Shown here one piece after another: positions 32,119-44,100 of a DNA stretch of 64,000 nt. The position numbers and the translations under genes are program-made. The notes under the pieces were generated by a model. The model was not told the DNA's origin. It saw only the letters and a list, made by a program, of their open reading frames with translations, and did no database searches. The DNA comes from Diphasiastrum complanatum (Eukaryota; Streptophyta; Lycopodiopsida; Lycopodiales; Lycopodiaceae), in NCBI GenBank assembly GCA_029204225.1, contig CM055112.1:24134189-24198188 (forward strand), read 5' to 3'. The first letter of the stretch is position 1. Each line of letters begins with the position of its first letter.

Positions 32119-35100
32119 GTCTGAAATGATGCACATAGATTATATGATTAATTATAGTCACATTAATTTCATCATAGACATAACTATCAGTCTTTCAAGG
32201 ATTTCAATGGTTTTCAACCTATAAAGGGGAGATAACATCACAGAGAGGTAGGGGATCAGGAGGAGCGGGGCTTCAGATGTCAAGTACATATTCTCTAGCA
32301 TTCCTCATTCATGGTATGACAACATGGTTTACATACAACAACTGAGTCCCCATTTGTGTAGCAACACCAGCATCGATATGTTGCTTCACGACATTAGTCC
32401 GTGATATGGTGCCTATTCCTCTTTGGGGCTACAATTGGTTACATTTCTACTTGTATGACCATACGCATTTTTTTGTGATTGGAGATATGTTATCAACATA
32501 ATGTAACAGGCTATTACTTTGTACAGTTTTATATTTGTAGCATTTACATAATCAGTTATATGCAGCACCTCCATTGATTGCCACATTGAGGGTCAAATTT
32601 CTATTAGTTGGAGAGTGTTATGGACATACAATACATTACGAGGACCTTTGTTGGTCCCTAGCTCTCAGTACATTTTTATTGTTAATAGACTTACTATGGC
32701 ACCCCTAACTTGCTAGTTCAAGATAAGATTGGGGGATATTAGCCCTATTCTTGAAGTAACTTCTTGCAAGGTTCCCCTCAGGGCTTCCAAACTAATATAA
32801 ATGGGATCTTTACCAGTTGTTTTATAGCTTACAATTCTAATATTTATGAGTGTCTTTGTAGGAGATGCTTAGCAGCGCTCCTTTGTAGGAAGACCTGCAC
32901 ACTCATGAGTCATGTTCATTATATGGTGTTCCTTGTAGGAGGACTGCACACTAGTGTCATGTTCATTGTATGGTGCTCCTTGTGGGGGAGTTTTAGTTGA
33001 TCAGCGTTATACTATCTTGTGATATCATTATCTATGATGTGTGTTCATAACTTCATAGCACATTGCTATAAGAGAGTAGAGAAACATATAGATTATCACA
33101 CACCCATCAAAAAGTTTTTCCCAAATGCATAAACCCCAAAAAAATAACTTGAAGATTTAAATGGACAAATATGACAAAAAGTTATCGCTAGAAGATATTT
33201 TCTACTTTGAACCTATTCTCAAAAACTAAAGCCAAAATAAAAGCTAAATTGCGTGTCAATATTCAAGCATACAAAAAACATTTTAATTTCCATTTACTAA
33301 AAAAGAAGCTTTAAGCAAAATACACCAAGTTAATCGCGTTAGAAAATTCACCATGGTGATGCCTCCATCCAATGCGGCTCTTGCAGCTTCTAAAGCCAAT
33401 TTTGCACTGTCAACACGTTACATAAGCCACAAGACCAAAAACACTACCTATCTTTGAAAAATGCTTAAAATAAGTTGCACACATCTCAACTACATTGTCA
33501 TTTGTAAGTTATTTTACTAAAAGCAATCCAGATAAGGACAAGGAGAAAAGGACAGATCTTTCATCGTGGTGCATGTTTTATCCAAGTTGTAAGTTTCACT
33601 ATCATGCTAGTGTAGGGAAACAAGGGACATAGCAATGAGTACTAGGTTTCACCATATGTATGTACCTATCTTTGGTTTCAATTCCTAGATTAGGAAATTT
33701 GCCTTGTTAAATCAAACATAATCATTGGATAGCTGTGCATGGAGCTTCTAGTTTGAGATAGTCTCTTATTTATGATTGTAGACCATAACTGCATGTGCAT
33801 GAATGAATGTTCATGTAGAGTATCCGGCCAAAGAATAGAGCTTACCAAGACGGTACATAAGGAGTAGGAAGGGTTCTTGAATGACCCATTCACCAGGAGG
33901 TAAGTATTATTACTAAAAGGTATGCACAACTGTGGTGCATAGCTAGAGCTAGAGTGAGGCTCAATCATCTTGCCATTGATAATAGTGTATGGAAAACTAA
34001 TATCATGTCAAATTCTTGCTCAAAGTAAAAATGTTCATAGCTTTAGGTGGTGTGAATTAGTACAAATGGAGGAGTGAAGGTCATTAAGCCTAATAACAAC
34101 ATCAAACTATTTCATTAGTGCCAATTGAGTATTTAAAGTCCTCACTCGAAGAAAGTTTGTGATTGATCTAGGTCATAAGTTTCATAACTAGGTGGCTGGG
34201 TGGTAAGTCAAGCCATATGAGGATTTGTTCAAGTACCAACAGTTTGTAGTTGATGATTTTGGGGTACAAAAGTCGGTATCCAAGCCAACATGTGCAAAGA
34301 TCCAAGCGAACAATTTCTATTCAATTCTTTATGCTAGTTATTCAAGTTGAAAAGAGCTGATTTGTTGCTAGTAATAAGATTTTAAGCTACAATTTAGCAT
34401 GAGGTAGGCATGGATATATCAATTAAGGGAGAATTTCTCGAATTCTTGTTTATAGCAACTATAAATCGAAGTCTCTTAGTTGCAAGTTACATTTTATATC
34501 TCTCAAGGTAGTATGCAGAACACACATTGATTTATGCAAAATTTGTGATTCTCTAGGCTAGTATGTGAAGACTCTATACATTCTGCTATGCTATTCTCGT
34601 GATCTTGAAGTAGGAGCTGATTTAGTTCGAGGACATGGATACTCGTGTTCGCCAAGAAAAAAGACATGGCTACTTGCGCTCCTCAAGAAAAGACATTTTC
34701 TAAACGATCTTGTTGGATAGAAAGATGGATGAGAGAATAAGAATACCTAAAACAATTAGAGCATTCCCTACTTTGCTTTTATAATACATGAATTTGTAAG
34801 AGAGAAAATCTTACATAGTTGGATTTAGCCTATCATAGTAAATTAAGGCGCCCTCCCACGAGGTTAGGAATTGGATTGTTAGCATGGTTGCATTCAAACG
34901 CGTTTGAGACGTGGAGTTTTGGAAGCCAAATTTTTTTGGGGGCCTACCCCTCCAAATGGGGTCGTAGGGCCCATCTACCTAAAAAACGACCTACACTAAG
35001 CTACCACGAGGCTGGGACAGCTCAACCACGCCTCATAACTCCTTCACTAACTGCTCCTTCATCGTGGAGAAGAAATGCGCCCTCCTCCATTTCTTGGTAG

Positions 35101-35349
35101 CATCAGATCAGATTTTTGAAGCTTGGTTGAGGAGATACAAGCAGCAGGTGCAAAAAAATTGGTTTTGAGGCCACTTCAAAGAATCAATCAGTTCTCTTTG
35201 GTTACTGATCAAATTCAGCTGAGATTTGGAGGCAGTCTTCTAGACTGTAGGGCGCCCCATCCTAGCCATTCACATCACCATCTGCTTGGCCAGATTTGTT
35301 GTGAAGAGCAGTTGCAGGTTTTGGGCTTTTTGCACAATTTTCAGATCTG
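32119..35349. other. No recognisable gene
   Basis: About 3.2 kb of mostly AT-rich unique sequence. A short direct repeat of TCATGTTCATTATATGGTG type lies at 32905-32985. From about 34850 the GC content rises. 35100-35349 may be the 5' region of the hAT gene that follows. Confidence 0.35.
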
Positions 35350-36627
35350 AACCTCACAATTTTGTCAATTTTCAGAATGCCTGATCACTGGGGAAGCTGG
35401 TAAGCAAGGGAAGGGTGGTGAAGGCATGAAACAGATGAAATGTCGTTATTGTGAACATCATTATCAAGGGGGGCCTCAACGAATTGTGTCACATTTGCTT
35501 GGGACAGGGGATGTAAAGTGGATAAATGTGAGAAAGCACCTGTCAACGTGGTGCAAGCATTGAGATTGCAATATCCAGATGCCAGTAGCAATGAGGACCA
35601 AGTTCATGAGATGGAGAATAGTCAATCCATGGATGCTTCTACAGGGCCTACACGTAAGAGAGGTCGAGCTGCAAATAGTGCTGATTTGACAGCTGCATGG
35701 GCCTTAGAAAAGAGAAACGAATTTCGGATTGCTTGCAGGAAATTTTTTTATGCAAATGCAATTCCTTTCAATGTAGTCAAGAGCATATATTTTCAAGATA
35801 TGTTGAGAACTGCAGGAGAGGCGAGGGAGCTGCAAATGGTAAAGGATAAGTGGGTAAAATATGGGTGCACGATTGTGTGTGATGGTTGCTCTGACACACG
35901 TAGACGACCTATCATTAACTTTGTTGCTACTAGTATCTATGGTTCCATCTTTTTATGCAGTGTGAATGCTAGTGGTTTGGAAAAATCAGGCTTGTATATC
36001 TATGAACATTCAAAAGAAATCATTGGCAAGGTAGGAGAGCACAATGTGGTACAAGTTGTAATGGATAATGCCAGCAATTGTTTGCGTGCTGGTGAGATGC
36101 TAGAGGAGGAGTATCCGAAGATTTTTTCACACGTTGCACTTGCCATTGTCTGGATTTGCTGTTTGAGGACATTGGAGCACTAGATTGGGTGGCTCCTGTT
36201 TTGCAAAAGGCACGGAGAATAGTGACTTTCATCACAGGTCATCAGAGGGTGCTAGGTGTTTTTTGAAAAGTGAGCAAACGTGAGCTTTTGAAGCCGGCTC
36301 AAACACGCTTTGGCTACATCTACATTGTGCTTGCAAATCTCTTGCGGGTAAAAGTTGCCCTTAGGCGGTTGGTGGTCCATGAGGAGTGGCATAACTTGAA
36401 GTCCGCATCAACTGAGGTAGGGAGAGACATTGAGCATACAATACTTGGTCCATTATTTTGGGAGGAGGCATAGAATATTGTGAAACTATGCAAGCCCATC
36501 CTTAAGTCGTTACGAGTTGTTGATAGAGAGGGAGCCACCATGGGATTTATCTATGAGCTGATGGACCGGATGGTTGAGGGAATACGGTCATGTACCTCTT
36601 TTGATGCCGATCGAATACGTGTGATAG
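35350..36627 (+). pseudogene. hAT transposase of a second type (H3), truncated
   Basis: A TTTTCAG at 35375-35381 may be an intron acceptor. The plus frame then gives M-K-C-R-Y-C-E-H-H-Y-Q-G-G with H-L-L-G, a BED finger. A frameshift near 35515 leads into a 221-codon frame (35518-36183) with K-C-E-K-A, the N-terminal helix R-K-F-F-Y-A-N, and Y-G-C-T-I-V-C-D-G-C, V-V-Q-V-V-M-D-N-A-S-N-C of DUF659. After a further shift at about 36120 come L-L-K-P-A-Q-T-R-F and V-V-D-R-E-G-A-T-M-G-F. Stops lie at 36264-36266 and 36471-36473. The dimerisation domain is missing because a gypsy LTR begins at 36628. It is clearly different from hAT1 in sequence but shares the domain plan. Confidence 0.82.
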
Positions 36628-37175
36628 TGTTACGTACCCATAAGGGTACACAACAGGAAACTTGAGGTGACGATCTCAGTTATGGGACGGAACGCTGATC
36701 TGGAGCTATAGGTCTTTTGGGTGCCACGTGTCAATGTCTCATTGGCACGCGGTGACTCGTTGTTATGGACCCGCGTCAGTGTGCACAACTGCCGCGTGTC
36801 GTTAGTCATGCGTGACTCCTATGGAGGGAGATGACCCACCTGGACTATGTATATAGAGGGGGATCTCCATGAGCTGGGTATTCATTCTCTCTTGGAGAAT
36901 GAAGAGCTCTTCCACTGGTGGTCAGGTCAGGACGAGTATCTAGGCCTCAGGATGTAGGTAGGTAAGGGTCGAGGGTAATCTATGGTGGTATGGGACACCA
37001 TGGCTTACTTGAGACCCGAGCTTGCTTGATGGTGGTCTGTAGCTCCAGTGCACGGGGGTGAGTTTATAAGTACGTCAAAAAAAATCTGCAGTACCTCTAT
37101 GGTTGGGTGGTAACGTAGCGTTCGTCACTTGTTTGTACTTTAGCAATGACCGGCATGACGATGGGGATTCTAACA
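36628..37175 (+). repeat. 5' LTR of the gypsy-like element
   Basis: 548 bases bounded by TGTTA and TAACA. A TATA box (ATGTATATAGAGG) at about 36847-36859 fits plus-strand transcription. The five bases before it (GATAG, 36623-36627) would be the target duplication, but the other end is lost. Confidence 0.82.
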
Positions 37176-37177
37176 GT

Positions 37178-37189
37178 TGGTATCAGAGC
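37178..37189 (+). other. Primer-binding site of the gypsy-like element
   Basis: TGGTATCAGAGC, complementary to initiator methionine tRNA, two bases after the LTR end TAACA. Confidence 0.88.
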
Positions 37190-38705
37190 CACCGATCATT
37201 GTGAATAAGGTGCAATCGCTCTAACTTATGTTATTGGTTGGTTTAAGCTTTTAGCTGATGTTTTTAAATGCTTAGTTGATTTCGTTGAATCGATCTGAAC
37301 AACTTTGCTTTTTGGTTCGTCTCAATCTGAGGTCGTTTTGATTGAAAACGAACCACCTTTGCTAGCTACGGTGGTAGTAGTCGGTTTCTTTTGAATGTTT
37401 TACGTTTTTTTGAAACTTCAAAAACCGATTTCGTTTTTGGCCTTATTTTGAGCTTTGGAAGTCGCAATTTTTTTTTGTTTACAAATTTTTTCTTTGTTAC
37501 AAAAAAATTTGCCAAAAAAAAAAAATTCCTCGGGCACCCGCGCGTCCGCGCGGATCTGCGCGCCTGCCTGCTGGTTTCTGTACCGCCCACTATCAGATCT
37601 CTCTATGCCTTTTTCTAGGCAGCCGCTGTAGTTTGCGGGACTCCCACACATCTACTTACTGGAGGAGCTTTCTTTATGTATAATAATTACTCTTCACAGA
37701 TTCCTTAACTCTTGGTTGTAAAGGATTTTGTGTACCTTAAAAGTACAATACACCTGGATACGTTGAGGAAGTTTGCAAAGGCTAAAAAGGCTTTGCTTTT
37801 CTCAACGTAGGTTGCAAAGCCTTGTTTAGTCAACGTAAACTTTGAACTTGATTGCAACCTATTTGTACTTGTAAAGTACATAGTAAACTTTGAAACTTTG
37901 TTTCAAAGTTTTTATTGCTTAGCTTTTAATCTAAAAGTTATTCTAGTTTACAAAGTTTTTATACTAAGTTATAAAACTTAGTCTCAAAGTTTGTAAATAG
38001 AAGCTTTTGTAAACCTTGAATTTCCTTCAACTAAATTTTGAAGAAAAGGAGGGAGAAATAAAACAAAAGTACACAGTTGTACTTGCAGGCTGTACCTACT
38101 GCAAGAACAGACCTGTGTACCCTTTTTCTTGTTTTTCTTAGCCTCTTTCTTGGGGTTAATCCTCCTCTTTGTAATCTTCCACCTACACACCAAGAAAAAT
38201 TGGTAAATCCTTCATCCTTTTCTCTTTTGGGGAGGAAAATTGATGTTTTTTCCTCTACCTCCTCCTCATGAACGTACAGTTGTACCTGCACTTTCTCCTT
38301 TGCCTAAGGACAAGTCTTAGAGGAGATTTAGGTGTATCTTTAGGCCATAAGGCCATGAGGTCAAGGCGGTGACCCAAAAGTTGGGTGGGGACGTGACCCA
38401 AGTGACCCTTGGGTGAGGTGGCGTAAAGAGGGTGGTGGCCATGTGAGTTGAGGGTAGGTGGACCCCATAAGGGGATGCCACTTGTTTTAGGTGCCCATGT
38501 GCTTGCTAGGTGGCGACCATAAGGCCCGCCACCCGGCAAGGCTTTTTTAAGAAGGAAAAGAAGTGGGATGGGGGGTACAGGCTCTATTTCCATCATTGAG
38601 GTGCTTGTTGTGGCTTAGTTTCCTTGAGTAGTGGTCTCAAGTTCTCTAAGTCCTTTTGTTGCGAAGCCCTTGCAGTTTTTTCTTTGCCTTCTTCCTTAGT
38701 TTGCC

Positions 38706-39930
38706 ATGGACCCTGTTATACCCTCGGGTGAAGGACCGTCTTCACCACCTCCTCCTCCTGATGTAGACACTAACCAGCTTGTTCAGGCCCTAAATATGCT
38801 ACAAAATCAAATTTTAGAAATGCAGGCCAAGCATGCCGCGGCCGAGCAAGAGTGGCGTTCTTCGACGCACTCGCGGTCCGTTGGCGCTTATCCAATGTTT
38901 AATCCGGAATTCTTTTCGGGTGAAAAGAAAGACCGGCTTCCCGATGTGGTATTGTCGTGGCTAGATCGATGGAATAGTCATTTTTTCATGCACGATGCGC
39001 CTGACAGTACAAAGATCGCTTCTGCTCTCATGCTTTTACGCGGAAAGGCGTTTATATGGTGGCAGGATCTAAAGGAGAGGGCTACTGCCCCTTCTACATG
39101 GGACGCCTTTCAAGAAGCCTTTGAAACGGCTTTTCTTCCGATGTTGGATGATTTTGAGCATTGGCGGCGTTTTGCCACCGTGCAGATGGGTACTAGGCCG
39201 TTAGATGCCTATATCTAGGAATTCCAAGAAAATTTGCCTCGATTCGCCTCGCAAATCGATCCTATCTTGTTAAAGTTACATTTTATCTTGGGGCTTCCAA
39301 AGGAATTTCAGCTAGAAGTGCGGCGTAACCAACCGCAGACAATCGAAGATGCGGTTCGCTTTGCGAAAATCTTCCATGACGCCCATTTTGCCTCTCGCAA
39401 GGAGCAGGCTTTGCCCAAGGCTGAACAGAAAGAAAAGAAATTTTTCAAGAAGCGGGGCAGAGACAAGACGGCGGACACCGGTTCCCAAGGCGAGAAAAAG
39501 CGCGTCAAATTGGAGCGCACCGACTACGACAAGGCGAGAACCGGCGGGTTGTGCTTCTCCTGCATGGAGAAGGGGCATCATTCAAAAGATTGCCCAAAGA
39601 AAAAGCAAAAGAAATCTGGCGGGCAACCTAAATCTTTTAAAGCGCCAGGTAATTCTAGTATTTCTTTTGTTGATTTATCCTTTAAGGATGGCACTAGTTG
39701 CAAGAATTGTTGTTTTAATACAGCTGTTTTTGGCCCCCATGATCTCATTCGTATGAATGGAATTGTAGGACGCCAAGCTGTGACTGTTCTGTTTGATGAT
39801 GGTACACACACACAACTTTATAAATGCTAAACTGGTGCAGAAGCTCGGGGCGGCTACCGCGCCAAGTAATCACTTGTATGTGGTGAAAATGGCGTCGGGG
39901 GAAGACCATGTGGTATTAAATTTAAAGCTT
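38706..39930 (+). pseudogene. Gypsy Gag and start of protease
   Basis: ATG at 38706. Residues 1-170 include M-F-N-P-E-F-F-S-G and F-I-W-W-Q-D-L, the capsid-like retrotrans_gag region. A TAG at 39216-39218 interrupts Y-I-x-E-F-Q, where Gln (CAG) would be expected. The frame then continues with L-G-L-P, a basic Lys-rich stretch, and an intact CCHC knuckle C-F-S-C-M-E-K-G-H-H-S-K-D-C near 39550. The protease region reads V-L-F-D-D-G-T-H-T, with Asp where active enzymes have Ser or Thr after the catalytic Asp. A slipped CA repeat at 39803-39813 shifts the frame; the other frame continues H-N-F-I-N-A-K-L-V. Gag would package the element's RNA. Confidence 0.85.
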
Positions 39931-41370
39931 TGCATAAAGCCTCAAATCTGACTCTAGGCAATGCCTTAGTGAAGAGGTCCGCAAATATTATCCTTTATAG
40001 AACAATACTCAAGTAAAATGTCGCCATCATGAAGTCTCTCCCAAAAAAGTGATAATGGATCTCGATATGCTTCGTCCTCGCATGAAAAACAGGATTCCGT
40101 GCAATGGCAATAGCACTCTGACTATCACTCAAGATAATAGTGGCTGAGGGCTCATCAAACTTCATGTCAACAAGTAGTCTTCTCAGCCATAAACACTCCG
40201 TTGTGGCTGAAACTATTGCTCTATATTCTGCCTCACTAGAAGAAGTAGCAACAGTGGGCTGCTTTTTACTTGACCAGGAAATTGTAGAATTCCATAAAAA
40301 AAGCAATGTCCACTTGTAGAGCGTCTAGTGTCTTGATCTCCACCCCAATCCGAGTCACTAAAACCAACCAAACATGCATCATCACAAGCAGGAAAAACCA
40401 GTCCATGACTTCTTTTTCCTTGAAGATATTGAAAGATCCTCTTCAATGCTTTCCAATGTGATGTCATCGGGGCATGCATGAATTGACTCATGAGTGAGAC
40501 ACAATAAGATATGTCCGGTCTTGAATTACATAGGTAAATGAGACAGCCAATAGCTTGACAATATAAAGTAGTATCAAATGGTTCACCATCACCTTGACTA
40601 CTTAATTTCAGGCCTATCTCCATCGCTGTAGCAACCGGCTTGCAATCTTCCATCTTGAACCGCTTCAAAATCTGCCCAATGTAGCGTTTTTGAGAGATGA
40701 AAATTCCAGCCCCTTCTTGTACAAATTCAAGACCAAGATAAAAATGCAATAGGCCTAAATCTGAGATTTTCAAAACCATACCAAGATCAAGTATTACGGC
40801 ATCAATCTGCTGCTCATTACTTCTCGTAGTAATAATATCATTAATGATGATATAATTTGAAGTATGCTTGACATAAAGAGTAGATTCGCTAGGACTATTA
40901 GTAAACTCTTGATCACAAAAGTAGGCATGCATCTTTTGATACCACATCCTCGGAGCTTGCTTCAGTCCATAAAGTGCCTTCTTGAGAAGACAAACTTTAT
41001 CTTCTTGGCCTTCAACCAAAATACCAGCAGGTTGTTGAAGGTACACTTCCTCATTGAGATCATCATTGAGGAATGTTGTCTTTATGTCAAGTTGCCACAA
41101 ACGCCAACCAAAATGGGCAGCCAAAGAGGTTACTACCCTCACGGTAGTCATCCGAGCAGTAGGAGAAAAAGTCTCTTCATAATCAATCCCCTTTTGCTGA
41201 GCATAGCCTTTGGCAACAAGCCTTGCCTTGTACCTTTCAATGGTACCATCTGCCTTATACTTGATTTTGTATACCCATTTTTAGAACCAATTGCCTTCTT
41301 CCCATGAGGAAGATTAACAAGAACCCAAATCTGGTTCTTCATGAGTGAGTCATACTCATCTTGCATCGCA
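39930..41370 (-). pseudogene. Copia 1 reverse transcriptase and RNase H, catalytic box missing
   Basis: From 41370 downward: Q-D-E-Y-D-S-L-M-K-N-Q, then (after a frameshift near 41280 and one near 41150) W-Q-L-D-I-K-T-T-F-L-N, L-Y-G-L-K-Q-A-P-R and D-S-D-W-G-G-D. The place of the Y-V-D-D box reads I-I-I-N-D-I-I-T-T near 40840: a few codons, including the aspartates, are missing. RNase H follows after a frameshift near 40260 with S-S-S-E-A-E-Y-R-A and D-S-Q-S-A-I, ending in F-T-K-A-L-P-R-V-R-F-E at about 39940. Such an enzyme could not polymerise. Confidence 0.85.
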
Positions 41371-42330
41371 TCCTCCCAACATGCGTAGGGTTTTCAAAGA
41401 ATGCCCAAACTGATTTTCCACCATTGCTAGAAAATCTTTGAAATGTTGAAAAACTTCAGATTTAGCCTTCATAAGATAGATCCATGTAAAACGGGAAAAG
41501 TCATCAATAAAAGTCACAAAATAGATGCACTTTCCAATGGATTCGGTCCTCGTTGGATCACAAACATCACTATGAACCAAATCAAATTTATTGAGAACCC
41601 TTATAGTTCCATCAATTGGAAAAGGTTTCCTTTGAAACTTTCCAAGTATGCACCACTTGCATACATTCCCTTCCAGCTGCTCAATAGTAGGAAAATCTTT
41701 TACCATATTAAATGTCTTCAGCTTCTTCAAACTTGCAAAGTTGAGATGTCCAAACCTTGCGTGGCAGAATTCAGCCAACTCCAATGATTGTGATGTAGAA
41801 GCAACAAGACATATAGAGGGAATTCGTCGCTCATAGGTATCCATAATGAATAAGCCAGCATGCATTGTTCCCGAAACAATAATCAAGAGTGATCTTTTAG
41901 GATCCCTGACAAGACACTTATCTTCTTTAAACTCAACAACTAGTCCTTGCTTCAACATAGTTGAAACCGAAAAGATTCTTCTCGATTCCCGGAACATAAA
42001 GCACATTCTTAATGTACTTTTCTTCACCATTAGGCAAAATGATGGCTACAATTCCAAGTCCATGAACAGAATAAGATGCATTATCCGCACATTGTACCTT
42101 ACTTCCATTTTGCACTTTTCACTAATTTAGTGAATGCTTCTTTGCGAGAAGTCATATGACGAGTAGCACCACTATCAATCACCCATTCAATGGGCTGAAA
42201 ATCAGCAACTTGCAAAACAGAAACTGAATTCCTCATAGATGTAAAAGTACTAGTAGAAGCAATATTAGACACAAAAGCATAGTCCTGGTTGAAGAGATCA
42301 CCACTAGCTTCAAGCTCTTGCTCCAAAGTA
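41356..42330 (-). pseudogene. Copia 1 protease and integrase N-terminal half
   Basis: Protease near 42185: V-I-D-S-G-A-T-R-H-M, with the normal D-S-G. The GAG-pre-integrase region has H-A-R-F-G-H-L and C-K-W-C, the HHCC zinc site. The integrase core has H-S-D-V-C and I-D-D-F-S-R-F. It stops after S-L-K-T-L-R (41390) and joins the region before the reverse transcriptase, so the second Asp and the Glu of the D-D-E triad are deleted. A frameshift or stop separates protease from integrase near 42080. Confidence 0.82.
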
Positions 42331-43386
42331 GCAAGTGAAGCACTAGTATCAATTCCTTTACTCTCCTCTTTCGCAAGCTTCTTCTTACAATCCTTGATGA
42401 ATTGCCCATACTTCTTGCAATAATGACACTTCCCTTTCTTCTTTTGAGTGTTGACATCTTGACCTCCAATAAGCTTTTGCTCATCCTTGGAAGGAGGCTT
42501 CCCCTTTCCTTTGACTTGCCTTTGCCCTTGCCTTTCATGAAGAAAGCTTGATCCTGTTGAGTGTCACCCGCAAAATTTTGCCTCGTTTGCTCCTCTTGAA
42601 GAAGCAGCCCAACAAGTTCATCAAAGGAGAGTTGATGTCCCCTAAGAGAGATACTCAAAGATGAAACAAATGGAAGATAAGAGGTAGGTAATGAGTTGAG
42701 AGTAATGGAAACAAATTGAGCATCCTCAATTATCTCATCAATATTGAGAGCTCCTCACGAAGATCCTTGATCTTCGTCAAGTGATTGGTCACTAGATCCC
42801 CTTCTTGCATCTTCAACAAAGAAAATTGATTTCTGAGATACACCACTCTTGCTGGATTTTTGACTCTATACATCGTATTAAGTGTTTCCCACGCACTTTT
42901 AGATGTCTTATAAGATCTAATATGAGGTAAGATAGATCTTTTCACAACAAGAGCAACCATAGAATGTGCTTGTGCACCCCTTCTATCCCACTTCTTTTGT
43001 TCTTCCAAAGATGGAGAAGATGATGTTGATGATGATCCACGAGGTGTAGGAGATGCCAAAGATGGAGGCCTTTCATCATCACCATTGACCAATTCCCACA
43101 ACCCTTTCGCTATGAGAAGATTCTTCATCATGTAACTCCACAAGGAGTAGTTTGTGCCATCCAACCGATCTTCACTAAACAAAGAACCGATAGCTTCTGT
43201 TTCTTTAGCCATTACCTCCAACAGAATTTTACCTTGTAGTAGATAGGAAAGAGAGCCTTTCCACAACCAAATGTACTCAAAAATTTGTAGCAAACAAAGA
43301 GCTGAAAGTAGGAGCACAAGATGTCTTTCAATCTGCAACCAAAGTGCCCAAAGGACAATGGAAAGACGGTTGTTTTTCTGCACCAA
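42331..43386 (-). pseudogene. Copia 1 Gag
   Basis: The frame from about 43212 (M-A-K-E-T-E-A) contains R-L-D-G-T-N-Y-S-L-W, then W-E-T-L-N-T-M-Y and L-K-M-Q-E-G-D, the copia Gag pattern. After 42730 it continues in another frame to a zinc knuckle near 42420 that reads C-H-Y-C-K-K-Y-G-Q-F-I-K-D-C: Gln replaces the His of the CCHC site. The leader part above 43212 is also open but is probably not coding. Confidence 0.75.
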
Positions 43387-43400
43387 AAAACCAGCTTCCT

Positions 43401-44099
43401 GAAAATTAGGTTAGCTTCGATTGAAACCTACACCAAAACCTAACTAGGAAGCCAAATAGTGTGATCAACACACACTCCAGTAAGGCTGTTGAAGGCGCCC
43501 TACTGCTTGCTGAAAAAGCCAATATGTACTCTACCTACTTACTGAAGTTAGGGCACCCCCAAAAATCAAGATAGGGCCCCTAAACCAAATTAGACCCCTA
43601 AGGACCCACGAGTCAGTACATGAACCAACTGAACTTAAGACAAACTTAAGATGGCCTAAATAACTAAATACCCATGGTTACACAGATCTCGCCCTTTTGG
43701 GTCAAAGTAACCTATGGATTAACTTTAGCATAGTCATTTATTTCTAACATATAGAAGATGAAATTCAAAGTACAAGCAAGGACGTCCCACACTATTTGGG
43801 TTATACATACATGAGTAGACACTATTTGGATAATCCATAAAAGAGTTGGAGAAGTTCATACAATTGAATGGATGTGATGGTTGTAGACTTGATGATGTGG
43901 ATTCATCATCCAAGGGAGGCTTGAAGGGTCATGTGAGAAGAGACTTCGCAGTTAACTCATTCAAGACCAAAATCCAAGACTTTCATGAGTTCACAGACAT
44001 TTTGACTTGCAAATCAACCTCTTGAGAAAGTGTGATATCCCACGTTGGAGTTCCACTCTCAAGATTATTATTTATTATGAGACAAACAACCATGACTAG
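43401..44099. other. No recognisable gene; possible LTR remains
   Basis: Between copia 1 and the hAT2 fragment. No primer site or paired LTR found. Confidence 0.3.
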
Positions 44100-44100
44100 G

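Larger units (their letters stand above)
36628..39925 (+). mobile_element. Gypsy-like LTR retrotransposon, 5' part
   Basis: 5' LTR, primer site, leader (37190-38705), Gag and the first part of the protease on the plus strand. The element then stops inside the protease at about 39925, where minus-strand copia sequence begins. Reverse transcriptase, integrase and the 3' LTR are absent from the window. It is inserted in the H3 hAT gene. Confidence 0.85.
39926..43400 (-). mobile_element. Copia element 1, deleted and without visible LTRs
   Basis: Minus-strand order: Gag, protease, integrase (half), reverse transcriptase, RNase H. I see neither LTR: the 3' side runs straight into the gypsy protease at about 39925, and no primer site is found above 43390. 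Internal deletions remove the second half of the integrase and the reverse transcriptase catalytic box. Confidence 0.8.

Noticed and set aside
43387-44099. LTR of copia 1
   Set aside because: No primer site was found at the expected place and no second copy of this sequence in the window.
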